From a virus, in the IMG/VR virus record IMGVR_UViG_3300031578_000171, positions 1-35,894 of that record: DNA of 35,894 nt; one strand, 5' to 3'. Numbering within the stretch: the first letter of the stretch is position 1; every line of letters starts with the position of its first letter. The position numbers and the translations under genes are program-made. The notes under the pieces are model-generated. The model saw only the letters and a program-made list of their open reading frames with translations, ran no database searches and was not told the DNA's origin. Shown one piece after another: positions 29,461-35,894 of this stretch.

Positions 29461-31164
29461 TCTTGAAGCCAAACCGGCCATAGAGAATCCGGTGATTTCT
29501 TCGTCGATAATGGCCTGCCACACGTCAGGGTCACGAACGCGGACTGACAGCCACCACGCACCTGCCGGAATAAGAGTGCCCTCTTTATGCGTGTCTTCGC
29601 CGGCTTGGAAACATTCCAGAACGCAACAATTTAGTGGCTCCTCGTGATTCAATCGGATGAGCTGTGTACTCTCCATAAAGCTGAGCATTCCCTCAGTAAT
29701 AGCTTCCGCTGTGGCATACTCTCCGTGAGAGTCTACTTCATTGGGAGCGTATACTATCCCGCTGACAATGTGTTGTGCGCTATTCGACTTCTGTATCTCG
29801 AACCGGAGTTCGCTGGAGGTCGATTTCTTTGTCGCGACTTCCAGATTAGTTTTGTACTTGTGTTCCTTGAGCCACTTTCTCGCTTGTTCCGGTGTGAACT
29901 TACTGGCAGAAAACCGTATTGATTGGATCTCAGTTTTCTGGTCGCTCGTTATACCCCAGATGACGTGAATACCGGGACCGAATTTGTTGTTCTCACGTCG
30001 GAATCTTACGTACTTGCTCGGCGGATTCTGCCTGGCAGCATGTTCGTTTGGGAACGGCTTCATAACAAGGTCGAATTCTTTGTTTCCTGCAGCGCTCTTT
30101 TTTTTACCAACGATTAGAGCGTTGCCGTTGAATAGATTGGACACCGTATAAGTGGCGGCATCCAGTTCCTTCAGTTCCCCGTCAGATAGCCCGACTTCGC
30201 AGCCAACGTCGTCCCCTTCTACCACTTCCGTGACGGCCACGACACCGGACTTGGCGACTCTCATCATCTCTGCCAACGCCTTCCCACGGTCCTTGGCGCG
30301 AACAAGAGAGTGCTCAGCTACGACGACGTCGAAGGAGTTGTCTTGGAAACCGAGCTCTTCTATGAATCCAAGAGAAACCTTGAGTCCCTTTTGTTTTGCC
30401 ATTTCAACTGCGACAATGTTGTTGTCGGTGCCTACTACCTCACTTGCGGAAACCGATCGCAGAATCGGGAAAATGCGACCCGGACCGCAACCAACTACCA
30501 ATACCGTTACCGGGTTGAATCCCTTGACGGCCTTCGACAACGCAGCCCCATCGTGGATTCGCGACAGTGTCCACTCTTCAAGTTCCTTATAGTGGCGGAA
30601 CTGTTCATCTGCTTCAAAACCGTCCGGCCGGTCGATTTTACCGGTGCGTGATTTTGCTCGGAGGACCAGGTCAAATACCGGGATGTGCGGAGAGTACGGA
30701 CCGGTTGGATTATACATGAAGGCGGTCTTTTTCTCTACTTGGCTGCGAATTGATTTGGAGACCTTTATTTCCATTCCGGGATTCTCGTGCTGACTCTTTA
30801 CGACGATGTCTACGACACCGGCCTCATCTGGTTGAGAAAAGAACTCGCCACAGATTGAGATGTAATCCGGTACTAGTGTGACGTCGCCGAAGGCTGGTAC
30901 GTCTATCCCAACCATTGTCTTGTGGAACAGCGACAGATCGATTGAGCCTCTTCTTTTGACTGATAGACCCCTTGCTGACAGCTCCTTCGCTACCAATTCA
31001 TAGCGGTCAAGTATTTCGGACCGCGAGAGACCGCCCACTAGCGGGATCCCGATGCTCTTGCGGAAATTCTTGTTCCAAACCTGAATGAATCGCAGTCTAA
31101 CAGAAAAGAGGTCTTTGTCGCTCAACGTCTTCAGGTTGTCGCGCTCAATGTCTTCAATGTGCAT
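29452..31164 (-). CDS. Multidomain protein: NTase-like, methyltransferase and XkdF-like protease
   Basis: A 570-residue protein. Residues 1-70 are helical (LSDKDLFSVRLRFIQVW). Residues about 93-167 (VPDYISICGEFF; GVVDIVVK; YNPTGPYSPHIPVFDLVL) resemble a minimal nucleotidyltransferase-like phage domain. Residues 195-345 are a class I methyltransferase: VLVVGCGPGR (221-230), VVGTDNN (243-249), FDVVVAEHSL (278-287). Residues 366-436 (PFPNEHAARQ; FTPEQARKWLKEH) are a domain often found in phage polyproteins. Residues 455-570 are an XkdF-like prohead serine protease: IVSGIVYAPNEVDSHGEY (466-483), NHEE (H507) and GFSM (S561), the presumed catalytic pair. The protease is expected to cleave scaffold during head maturation. 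The 11-base overlap with the portal fits the head operon. Its usual last segment appears only in the next ORF. Confidence 0.82.
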   Translation of the reverse strand: MHIEDIERDNLKTLSDKDLFSVRLRFIQVWNKNFRKSIGIPLVGGLSRSEILDRYELVAKELSARGLSVKRRGSIDLSLFHKTMVGIDVPAFGDVTLVPDYISICGEFFSQPDEAGVVDIVVKSQHENPGMEIKVSKSIRSQVEKKTAFMYNPTGPYSPHIPVFDLVLRAKSRTGKIDRPDGFEADEQFRHYKELEEWTLSRIHDGAALSKAVKGFNPVTVLVVGCGPGRIFPILRSVSASEVVGTDNNIVAVEMAKQKGLKVSLGFIEELGFQDNSFDVVVAEHSLVRAKDRGKALAEMMRVAKSGVVAVTEVVEGDDVGCEVGLSDGELKELDAATYTVSNLFNGNALIVGKKKSAAGNKEFDLVMKPFPNEHAARQNPPSKYVRFRRENNKFGPGIHVIWGITSDQKTEIQSIRFSASKFTPEQARKWLKEHKYKTNLEVATKKSTSSELRFEIQKSNSAQHIVSGIVYAPNEVDSHGEYATAEAITEGMLSFMESTQLIRLNHEEPLNCCVLECFQAGEDTHKEGTLIPAGAWWLSVRVRDPDVWQAIIDEEITGFSMAGLASRSE

Positions 31165-32590
31165 CGGCCTTTGTCCTTTTATTTCGCTTCCTACGCCGTG
31201 TCAACACGCGTACATTATTCTCAGTCCGCTTGGCCAAGTTCTTGTTTGCGGTATCTTCGTCTGTGTTCCCGTTCTTGCCGGCAGTTTCCTCGTTTCTTAC
31301 ATTCGGCGGCAAACCGGTACCGCTAGCAGCCACTACCGGTGACATCGGGATTGTTGTCAACTGCTTGGAGATGTAAAACTGGTCGCCATCCTTGTACGGC
31401 TTGAGACCCTTGAACTTTCTAACCTCATTCGGAGTGAGCACCCCATGCTGTATATCGGCGTTGTGCATGCGGCTCATCTTGACGGGGTCACCCTGGAGAA
31501 AGGCGTCCAGCTCATAGCCGAAAATCAGTGAGTTGTCCCTAAACTTCGGAATAAGCTCGCGGTTGAGAACGTCGCGAATCATGAGGAGCTTAGGCACCAT
31601 CGTATCGCGATGGAACGCAGTTTCTTGCAGCTCGTAGTTCGCGAACTTGGCGTAGTCCAGTAGACCGACTTTTACCGGCGGTACCCCAAACACGCTGAGA
31701 ATCTCCTCGCGGTTGAGACGACGCAGAAGGAGCAGTTCCATGTCCTTTGTGCTTAGTGCAACAGGAGAATACTTCATGCCGCGAGGAAGTATGGGGGTCT
31801 GGTGGGAACCGGAAGGCCCGGTGAACCAGCGTCGCCAGTCAGAACGAAGGCGCTTAAGTTCCCCGCGACTCAACGGAAAGTCGGTTTCAAGTACCCCTGT
31901 GGGGGTGCCACCGTGTTGAAAGAAGTCCTTGTTGTAAGACGCTGCATACTGTTCAGTGAGAATTGTCTCGGTGGCAGCTTGAATACTGGACTGACCGTGC
32001 CAGTCATTGTTCGGGTTGAAATAACGGAAGTGTATGATGCTCCGCGGGAGAAACTTACACTTGTAGGTTCCAATCTTAAACGTGTACGACGTGATCCTTT
32101 TGCGGTCCTTCGACGTATTTATCGACATCCTTGACGGCCTCAACGGCCAAATCTCCGCCGGAATGCGCAACCGATTGTATACGATTTCCCAGTAAACCTC
32201 TCCGCACAGTTCGAGGTAGATCAGGGAGGCTTCTATGAGATCACGCCACGACATATTCGGATTCGGTCGATCAAGAAGAGTCAACAGGTCGTGGTCCATT
32301 AACTCTTCTTTACCGGTTTTCACCCGACGATAAAGATGTATCGGTATACCGGAACCAGTCGATGCAATAGCGAAGACACAGCTGTATACCCACACTACTG
32401 ACTGGTAAAGCGCGATGTACTCCGCAGCATCTTGCGGCGGTGCGATCTCCGTTCCGCCAAACAAGCTTCCGATAATCACTGGGAGAGTCTGCGACCGCTT
32501 GGCAATCGCTATTTGCGTTTTCCTTGTTGATTCGAGTTCTCCGGCAGTTGTTATACGAGCACTCTTTCTCGTTAACTTACCCACTGTCAT
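31154..32590 (-). CDS. Portal protein (HK97 family)
   Basis: A 478-residue portal protein. AEYIALYQSVVWVYSCVFAIA, GIPIHLYRRV, HDLLTLLDRPNPNMSWRDLIEASLIYLELCGEVYWEI and EILSVFGVPPVKVGLL are typical of the HK97-type portal family (TIGR01537). The C-terminal 60 residues are Lys/Asn-rich and polar. It forms the dodecameric ring through which DNA enters. The terminase gene is immediately upstream and the protease gene overlaps its 3' end, as in many siphophages. Confidence 0.94.
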   Translation of the reverse strand: MTVGKLTRKSARITTAGELESTRKTQIAIAKRSQTLPVIIGSLFGGTEIAPPQDAAEYIALYQSVVWVYSCVFAIASTGSGIPIHLYRRVKTGKEELMDHDLLTLLDRPNPNMSWRDLIEASLIYLELCGEVYWEIVYNRLRIPAEIWPLRPSRMSINTSKDRKRITSYTFKIGTYKCKFLPRSIIHFRYFNPNNDWHGQSSIQAATETILTEQYAASYNKDFFQHGGTPTGVLETDFPLSRGELKRLRSDWRRWFTGPSGSHQTPILPRGMKYSPVALSTKDMELLLLRRLNREEILSVFGVPPVKVGLLDYAKFANYELQETAFHRDTMVPKLLMIRDVLNRELIPKFRDNSLIFGYELDAFLQGDPVKMSRMHNADIQHGVLTPNEVRKFKGLKPYKDGDQFYISKQLTTIPMSPVVAASGTGLPPNVRNEETAGKNGNTDEDTANKNLAKRTENNVRVLTRRRKRNKRTKADAH

Positions 32591-32608
32591 GCTCCTTGTG
32601 GAAATTAA

Positions 32609-33943
32609 CTAGACAAATTGAATACGGGAAAGCATTCCGGCGGAGGCAAACAGCATCATCAGAGCGTCAGCTTCATCCGGGCTCTTTATCCCGCGCTTTT
32701 TCAAATCTTTCTTCGATTCAATCTGTGTTGTCTTGTCACTGCGTATTAGGTACTTAATCGATGTTAGTTGTTTCTTGAGATTGCTATCATTCGGCAACCG
32801 CATTTTGTCTTGTTCCAAGCGGAGACGTATGGCCCAGTACCCTTCAGCTCTGCGATTGAAGAACTTGTAGGCGTCATACGGCGTGTTGCCGCCCTTGAAT
32901 TCCTCTACCGGATAACCGAGTTCATCCAATCGGTCATAGACACCGGCACCTACTCCGAGAGAATCGACAACGATGATTGACGGGTGAAAACTATTGGCTG
33001 TTGCAGCAACATCTGCAACGACTTCCATCGTGTTCCCCCTCGGAAACTTCTGGAACTGGTAGACCCAATTACCCCGCCGTTTTCCGATGACTGTTTGGTT
33101 GGCTCCAGAGCGCGCCACATCGACAGACATTACTCGGGGGCCCTTGTGTTTTATGTTGCCGCCGCTTTTCTTTTCCATTGCCCGCGTTACCCAGAGAGCG
33201 GAAGCAATTTCATTACCGGATTCTGTTTCATCCCAGTTGCCCTCCAAGTACCGATTGACCCAGTCCGCCGGGTAGTTCCGACGGAGGCCGGCAATGTAGT
33301 CTGCTGGCAACGCCAAATTATCCGATGGCAGTGCTTGCACAAACCGGTGGTCTGGAATGTTTTCAGCGATAAAGCGGTCCCTAACCCAACCGGGCTCGGG
33401 ATTAGCCGTCAACAACCCGCGGTAGTATGGACGCGTACCGTCTGGAAGCACGAGGTCAAGTCTCGACATCAGCAAAAGGAAGATATCCTCCGTAACCTCG
33501 GTAGCTTCTTCAATCCCGAAGAACCCGAGAGTAAACGACTTGATGCGCTCATACGGCTTTTCGACCTGTGTCGGCTTTACTCCGCCGTAGTACAAAATTG
33601 ACCCATTAATAAATTCGATGTAGTGTTCCGTCTTGTGCCAGGTACTAATCAACCTGGGATCAAGAAACTGGCCAAGTGTCACCAGCGTGGTTCTCTGTAA
33701 AGAGGTAAGTTCGTAGCGACAAATGAATCCGACGTTCCCAGGGTACTCTAGGCAAAGTTGAATTGCCTCGTTAACAAACCAAACTGATTTGCCGGCGCGC
33801 ATGCCGCCGCCGAAAAGGACATAACGTTCGGGAGCTCGATGTGCCAACTGTTGCTTTGGATACGGTGTGTACCGTTTTGTCAGGTCCAATGTTGTCCCAG
33901 ATTCTACGCCCTTTCCGGCGGCTTTGTACATCGTCGGGCTCAT
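32609..33943 (-). CDS. Terminase large subunit
   Basis: A 444-residue packaging motor. Walker A is GGGMRAGKS (45-53), Walker B with the catalytic Glu is FFGIEEATE (141-149), and coupling motif-like LTANPE lies near 178-183. The RNase H-fold nuclease is marked by MSVDVARSG (D275), IIVVDSLG (D327) and SPDEADAL (D426), the three carboxylates that cut genomic DNA. The ATP-dependent motor and nuclease are therefore intact. It overlaps the small-subunit candidate by ATGA. Packaging type (cos or headful) is not readable from the sequence alone. Confidence 0.96.
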   Translation of the reverse strand: MSPTMYKAAGKGVESGTTLDLTKRYTPYPKQQLAHRAPERYVLFGGGMRAGKSVWFVNEAIQLCLEYPGNVGFICRYELTSLQRTTLVTLGQFLDPRLISTWHKTEHYIEFINGSILYYGGVKPTQVEKPYERIKSFTLGFFGIEEATEVTEDIFLLLMSRLDLVLPDGTRPYYRGLLTANPEPGWVRDRFIAENIPDHRFVQALPSDNLALPADYIAGLRRNYPADWVNRYLEGNWDETESGNEIASALWVTRAMEKKSGGNIKHKGPRVMSVDVARSGANQTVIGKRRGNWVYQFQKFPRGNTMEVVADVAATANSFHPSIIVVDSLGVGAGVYDRLDELGYPVEEFKGGNTPYDAYKFFNRRAEGYWAIRLRLEQDKMRLPNDSNLKKQLTSIKYLIRSDKTTQIESKKDLKKRGIKSPDEADALMMLFASAGMLSRIQFV

Positions 33944-34425
33944 GCAGTTCTCCCAGCGACGTGCGTAGCTTGCGCGGCAACTTGTGCGGCAGCTTGCAGT
34001 TCTTTCTTTTTTCTAAAGCGGCGCCCGCCGGACAGTGTGACTTCTTCGCCGCCTGGAGTTGCGATTTTCAAATCCGGCAACGCGATTGCTTTCGATTCAA
34101 TGAATCGCGTTTCCGGCTGGGCTGGAAGAGCGAGCCGTGCCGGAGGACGGGGGACCGCCGAAATCAACCTAACGGTTAATTTGTTATCGGAGGCAATGTG
34201 CTGCTCCACCGGGATTTGCTTGAAAATAGAGCCATAGACAAAACGCCGGTTCTCATCGCTCAGTCTCGCCCAACGGACTAGGCCCTTAAGGCCGCCAAGT
34301 TCGTGGAACGCAGCGAGGAGCCGCTCTTTGATGAGACGCGTTTGCGTCATCCGCGGCTTGCGACGGCCTCTTTCGCTAGCTGCGTTTAATTTCTCGTACT
34401 TGTTGTGTGGACCGAGTATAGCCAT
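33940..34425 (-). CDS. Probable terminase small subunit
   Basis: A 161-residue basic protein directly before the large terminase, with ATGA overlap. RLIKERLLAAFHELGGLKGLVRWARLSDENRRFVYGSIFKQIP matches the segment commonly annotated as small terminase in phages (helix-turn-helix region for DNA recognition). Residues 80-161 are Pro/Ala/Arg rich, with GGRRFRKKK, perhaps the oligomerisation or DNA-contacting tail. The start is well placed after the preceding stop. The identification rests on family pattern plus order. Confidence 0.78.
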   Translation of the reverse strand: MAILGPHNKYEKLNAASERGRRKPRMTQTRLIKERLLAAFHELGGLKGLVRWARLSDENRRFVYGSIFKQIPVEQHIASDNKLTVRLISAVPRPPARLALPAQPETRFIESKAIALPDLKIATPGGEEVTLSGGRRFRKKKELQAAAQVAAQATHVAGRTA

Positions 34426-34928
34426 TAGACATGTATCCCGAGGACGTAGATGTCGTAGGTGATCGGAGAGGCGTTATCTGCTGCGTGTGCCAGCCGCAGT
34501 GTGTCTTCACCGACACCAATGTCGTAACCAACAAGTGGGGCTTCAATCAGAAGTCGCCCTCCAGCAGGAACCTTGACAATGTCACCGACACCGACCAGCC
34601 AGCCTTGCCAAGCCGACGCACCACCGCCGACTAATAGGGTGGCCAATGTCCCGCGGTTCTTGATGTAGAGTAACTTGATCTTGGAAAAAGCAAGTTCGTC
34701 GCCGAAAGCGTCAACAATTGGCGCGCTGCCGACAAGGTCTATTCCGACGAAGTTGCCATATGTCAAAATACCGGAATCGGACCAGTGTATATCTGCCGCA
34801 TTCCCACCAGCCCCGTAGACATTTTCCATTCCACTTGCCGGCTGGAAGAAGTCCTTCGGGACACTGAGGTCGAGTGCTTTGGTTCCTGTGATAGCGATTG
34901 AAATGCGACTTACTCCGGTGATTACCAT
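34425..34928 (-). CDS. Beta-rich virion protein at the head of the late operon
   Basis: A 167-residue protein, first gene of the late block. It is beta-rich with Gly/Ala/Val strands (VITGVSRISIAITGT; KIKLLYIKNRG; DIVKVPAGGRLLIEAP). It shares an ordered pattern with the 25482-25994 protein (see that entry), so it is likely a paralogue and a virion component. The AAGGA-type site lies shortly upstream of ATG 34928. No known function. Its position upstream of the terminase is unusual for a virion protein. Confidence 0.65.
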   Translation of the reverse strand: MVITGVSRISIAITGTKALDLSVPKDFFQPASGMENVYGAGGNAADIHWSDSGILTYGNFVGIDLVGSAPIVDAFGDELAFSKIKLLYIKNRGTLATLLVGGGASAWQGWLVGVGDIVKVPAGGRLLIEAPLVGYDIGVGEDTLRLAHAADNASPITYDIYVLGIHV

Positions 34929-34966
34929 TTCTCTTGTCCTTTGTGTTGTGTCCTGTTGTTTTCAGA

Positions 34967-35004
34967 GCCAGTTGCCAACTACCCTGTCTCCACCGGCAAC
35001 TGGC
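34967..35004 (-). promoter_or_regulatory. Dyad in the late-operon leader
   Basis: A perfect 10-bp inverted repeat (GCCAGTTGCC at 34967-34976, GGCAACTGGC at 34995-35004) with an 18-base spacer lies about 40 bases before the first late start codon (34928). There is no U-tract on either strand, so it is more likely an operator or mRNA leader hairpin than a terminator. A possible -10 (TATACT) lies about 45 bases further upstream, without a good -35. Confidence 0.5.
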
Positions 35005-35563
35005 AGCAGCCACAATGTAATTGTACCCGGTAGCGGCCTCCTAGCGGAGTATAAAGTCGCAGGCAGATTGCAAATTGTGTTTTCCGGCAGAGTGTTATAG
35101 CTCGTCGCTAGCAGCAGCGTCTCGCGCTCGTCGCTGGCGGTAACGCCTAGCGGCGTCGTAACGAGCGGAGGGAGTGGAACGAGCGAAGCGAGTGTAGCGA
35201 GCAGAGAGAGCGGAGGCCCCCCTAAAAAAATGCAGGTGGAGTTAAAAAGCTGGAAATTGGAAAAAAGGACGTAAGGCGTAAGGGTAGAACAGTAATTTAA
35301 TTTTTCCATATTTGAAAAATAATCTTAATAGTCCCGATTGTAATAATAAGAATAATAATCTTAATAATCAAAAGCTAAAGAATCAATTTTCTTCGGTCCA
35401 AATAGTGGTCGAGATTGGTTTATACTTTTACTTTCTTTTTCCAATTTCCCTTTACAATTTCCAATTTCCATTTCCAATTCTCAAGACTTCAAATCTCAAT
35501 AAGCCCAACAATCAAGAATGCTATGCCCATCTTAAAATCTTAATAATCTTAATAATCCCAAAC

Positions 35564-35619
35564 TCACCCAAAATGGCCTCAAAGGTGATAATGGCCTGAA
35601 TCACCCAAAATGGCCTCAA
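35564..35619. repeat. Direct repeat, 19 bp, 37-bp spacing
   Basis: TCACCCAAAATGGCCTCAA occurs at 35564-35582 and again at 35601-35619 with no mismatch. It lies just before the 56-bp array and shares its GGCCT element. Confidence 0.8.
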
Positions 35620-35683
35620 TCACTTTTTAAGGCCTTAAATCTTAATAATCCCAATAACCTAGATTATCCATGATGCTTTGCCC

Positions 35684-35894
35684 ACCTTCAAATCTTAATA
35701 ATCCCAATAATCTTAAAATGTTCTTAAAAAACAATTTTTGGCCTACAATTTTAATAATTCCAATAATCTTAAAATGTTCTTAAAAACAATTTTAAGGCCT
35801 TAAATCTTAATAATCCCAATAACCTTAAAATGTTCTTAAAAACAATTTTAAGGCCTTAAATCTTAATAATCCCAATAACCTTAAAATGTTCTTA
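35684..35894. repeat. 56-bp tandem array running off the window
   Basis: Copies anchored on GGCCT begin at 35740, 35796 and 35852, exactly 56 bases apart; a more diverged copy lies at 35684-35739, and a further related element at 35631. Each unit contains the perfect palindrome TTAAGGCCTTAA in the good copies and a hairpin of CCTTAAAAT (35823-35831) with ATTTTAAGG (35845-35853). The third copy is cut by the window end. Confidence 0.85.

Larger units (their letters stand above)
34929..35894. other. Gene-free right-end region, GC-rich then AT-rich
   Basis: No convincing gene in 966 bases. The part at about 35095-35225 is GC-rich, with repeated CTCGTCGCT and GAGCGAAGCGAG-type motifs. From about 35225 the sequence turns strongly AT-rich, with runs of TTAATAATC, short CAATTTCC repeats and then a tandem array. 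The two open frames of about 95-115 residues here have biased, non-protein-like composition. It could be a divergent control or replication-origin region (if circular), a contig end or adjacent host DNA. Confidence 0.7.

Noticed and set aside
34962-35309. Minus-strand frame of 115 residues in the right-end region
   Set aside because: Leu/Pro/Thr-rich low-complexity translation, no ribosome-binding site, spans the leader dyad and the GC-rich block.
35312-35599. Plus-strand 95-residue frame rich in Asn, Lys and Phe
   Set aside because: Composition follows the AT-rich repeats (NNKNNNLNN), so it is likely chance.
1-35894. tRNA genes
   Set aside because: No cloverleaf-like segment with GTTCRANNC and matching acceptor stems was noticed by eye in the few intergenic gaps; a tRNA search program would be needed to exclude it fully.

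Overview
The window reads as most of a tailed-phage (siphovirus-like) genome or prophage. It has two convergent gene blocks. The plus strand (2-9390) carries an early block for DNA replication, recombination and nucleotide metabolism. The minus strand (34928 down to 9442) carries the late block: packaging, head, tail, and then a small accessory/membrane cluster. The blocks meet at about 9.4 kb around an inverted repeat that looks like a bidirectional terminator. The host is probably a planctomycete. The last third of the late strand encodes a secreted protein with two dockerin-like repeats of the planctomycete style (LDDLS.LAANW), followed by a PEP-CTERM-like sorting tail. This host call is inferred from that single gene. 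No integrase, repressor, tRNA, CRISPR array or insertion sequence was recognised.

Early block (2-9390): a zinc-ribbon/coiled-coil protein, an unknown protein, an O-methyltransferase-like enzyme, a family A DNA polymerase with proofreading domain, a small zinc-finger protein, a MazG-like pyrophosphohydrolase, an ERCC4-type nuclease, two small proteins (one ribbon-helix-helix-like), a Cas4/RecB-like nuclease with Fe-S cysteines, a Sak4-like RecA-fold ATPase, a DUF669-like probable ssDNA-binding protein with a very acidic tail, a hairpin terminator, and an AAA+ ATPase that is probably the replicative helicase or its loader. Several genes overlap by ATGA, so translation is probably coupled.

Late block, from 34928 downward: a virion protein, small and large terminase, portal, a multidomain protein ending in an XkdF-like prohead protease, a scaffold-like acidic protein and an HK97-fold major capsid protein. 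Then comes an unusually long run of ten beta-rich genes (20855-27308), including two beta-helix proteins. After it come the connector, a small membrane protein, head closure, gp10-like neck, tail terminator, tail tube, tail assembly chaperones, tape measure and three tail-tip or fibre candidates. The chaperone pair shows a canonical -1 slippery heptamer (CCCTTTA) followed by a 9-bp stem, so a G-GT fusion can be predicted. The block ends with the dockerin/PEP-CTERM protein, an unknown protein and a membrane lipoprotein.

The right end (34929-35894) has no convincing gene. It holds a leader dyad, a GC-rich purine-biased block, and then a sharp switch to AT-rich DNA ending in a 56-bp tandem array that runs off the window. 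It could be the divergent regulatory or origin region of a circular genome, a contig end, or flanking host DNA; the sequence alone does not decide.
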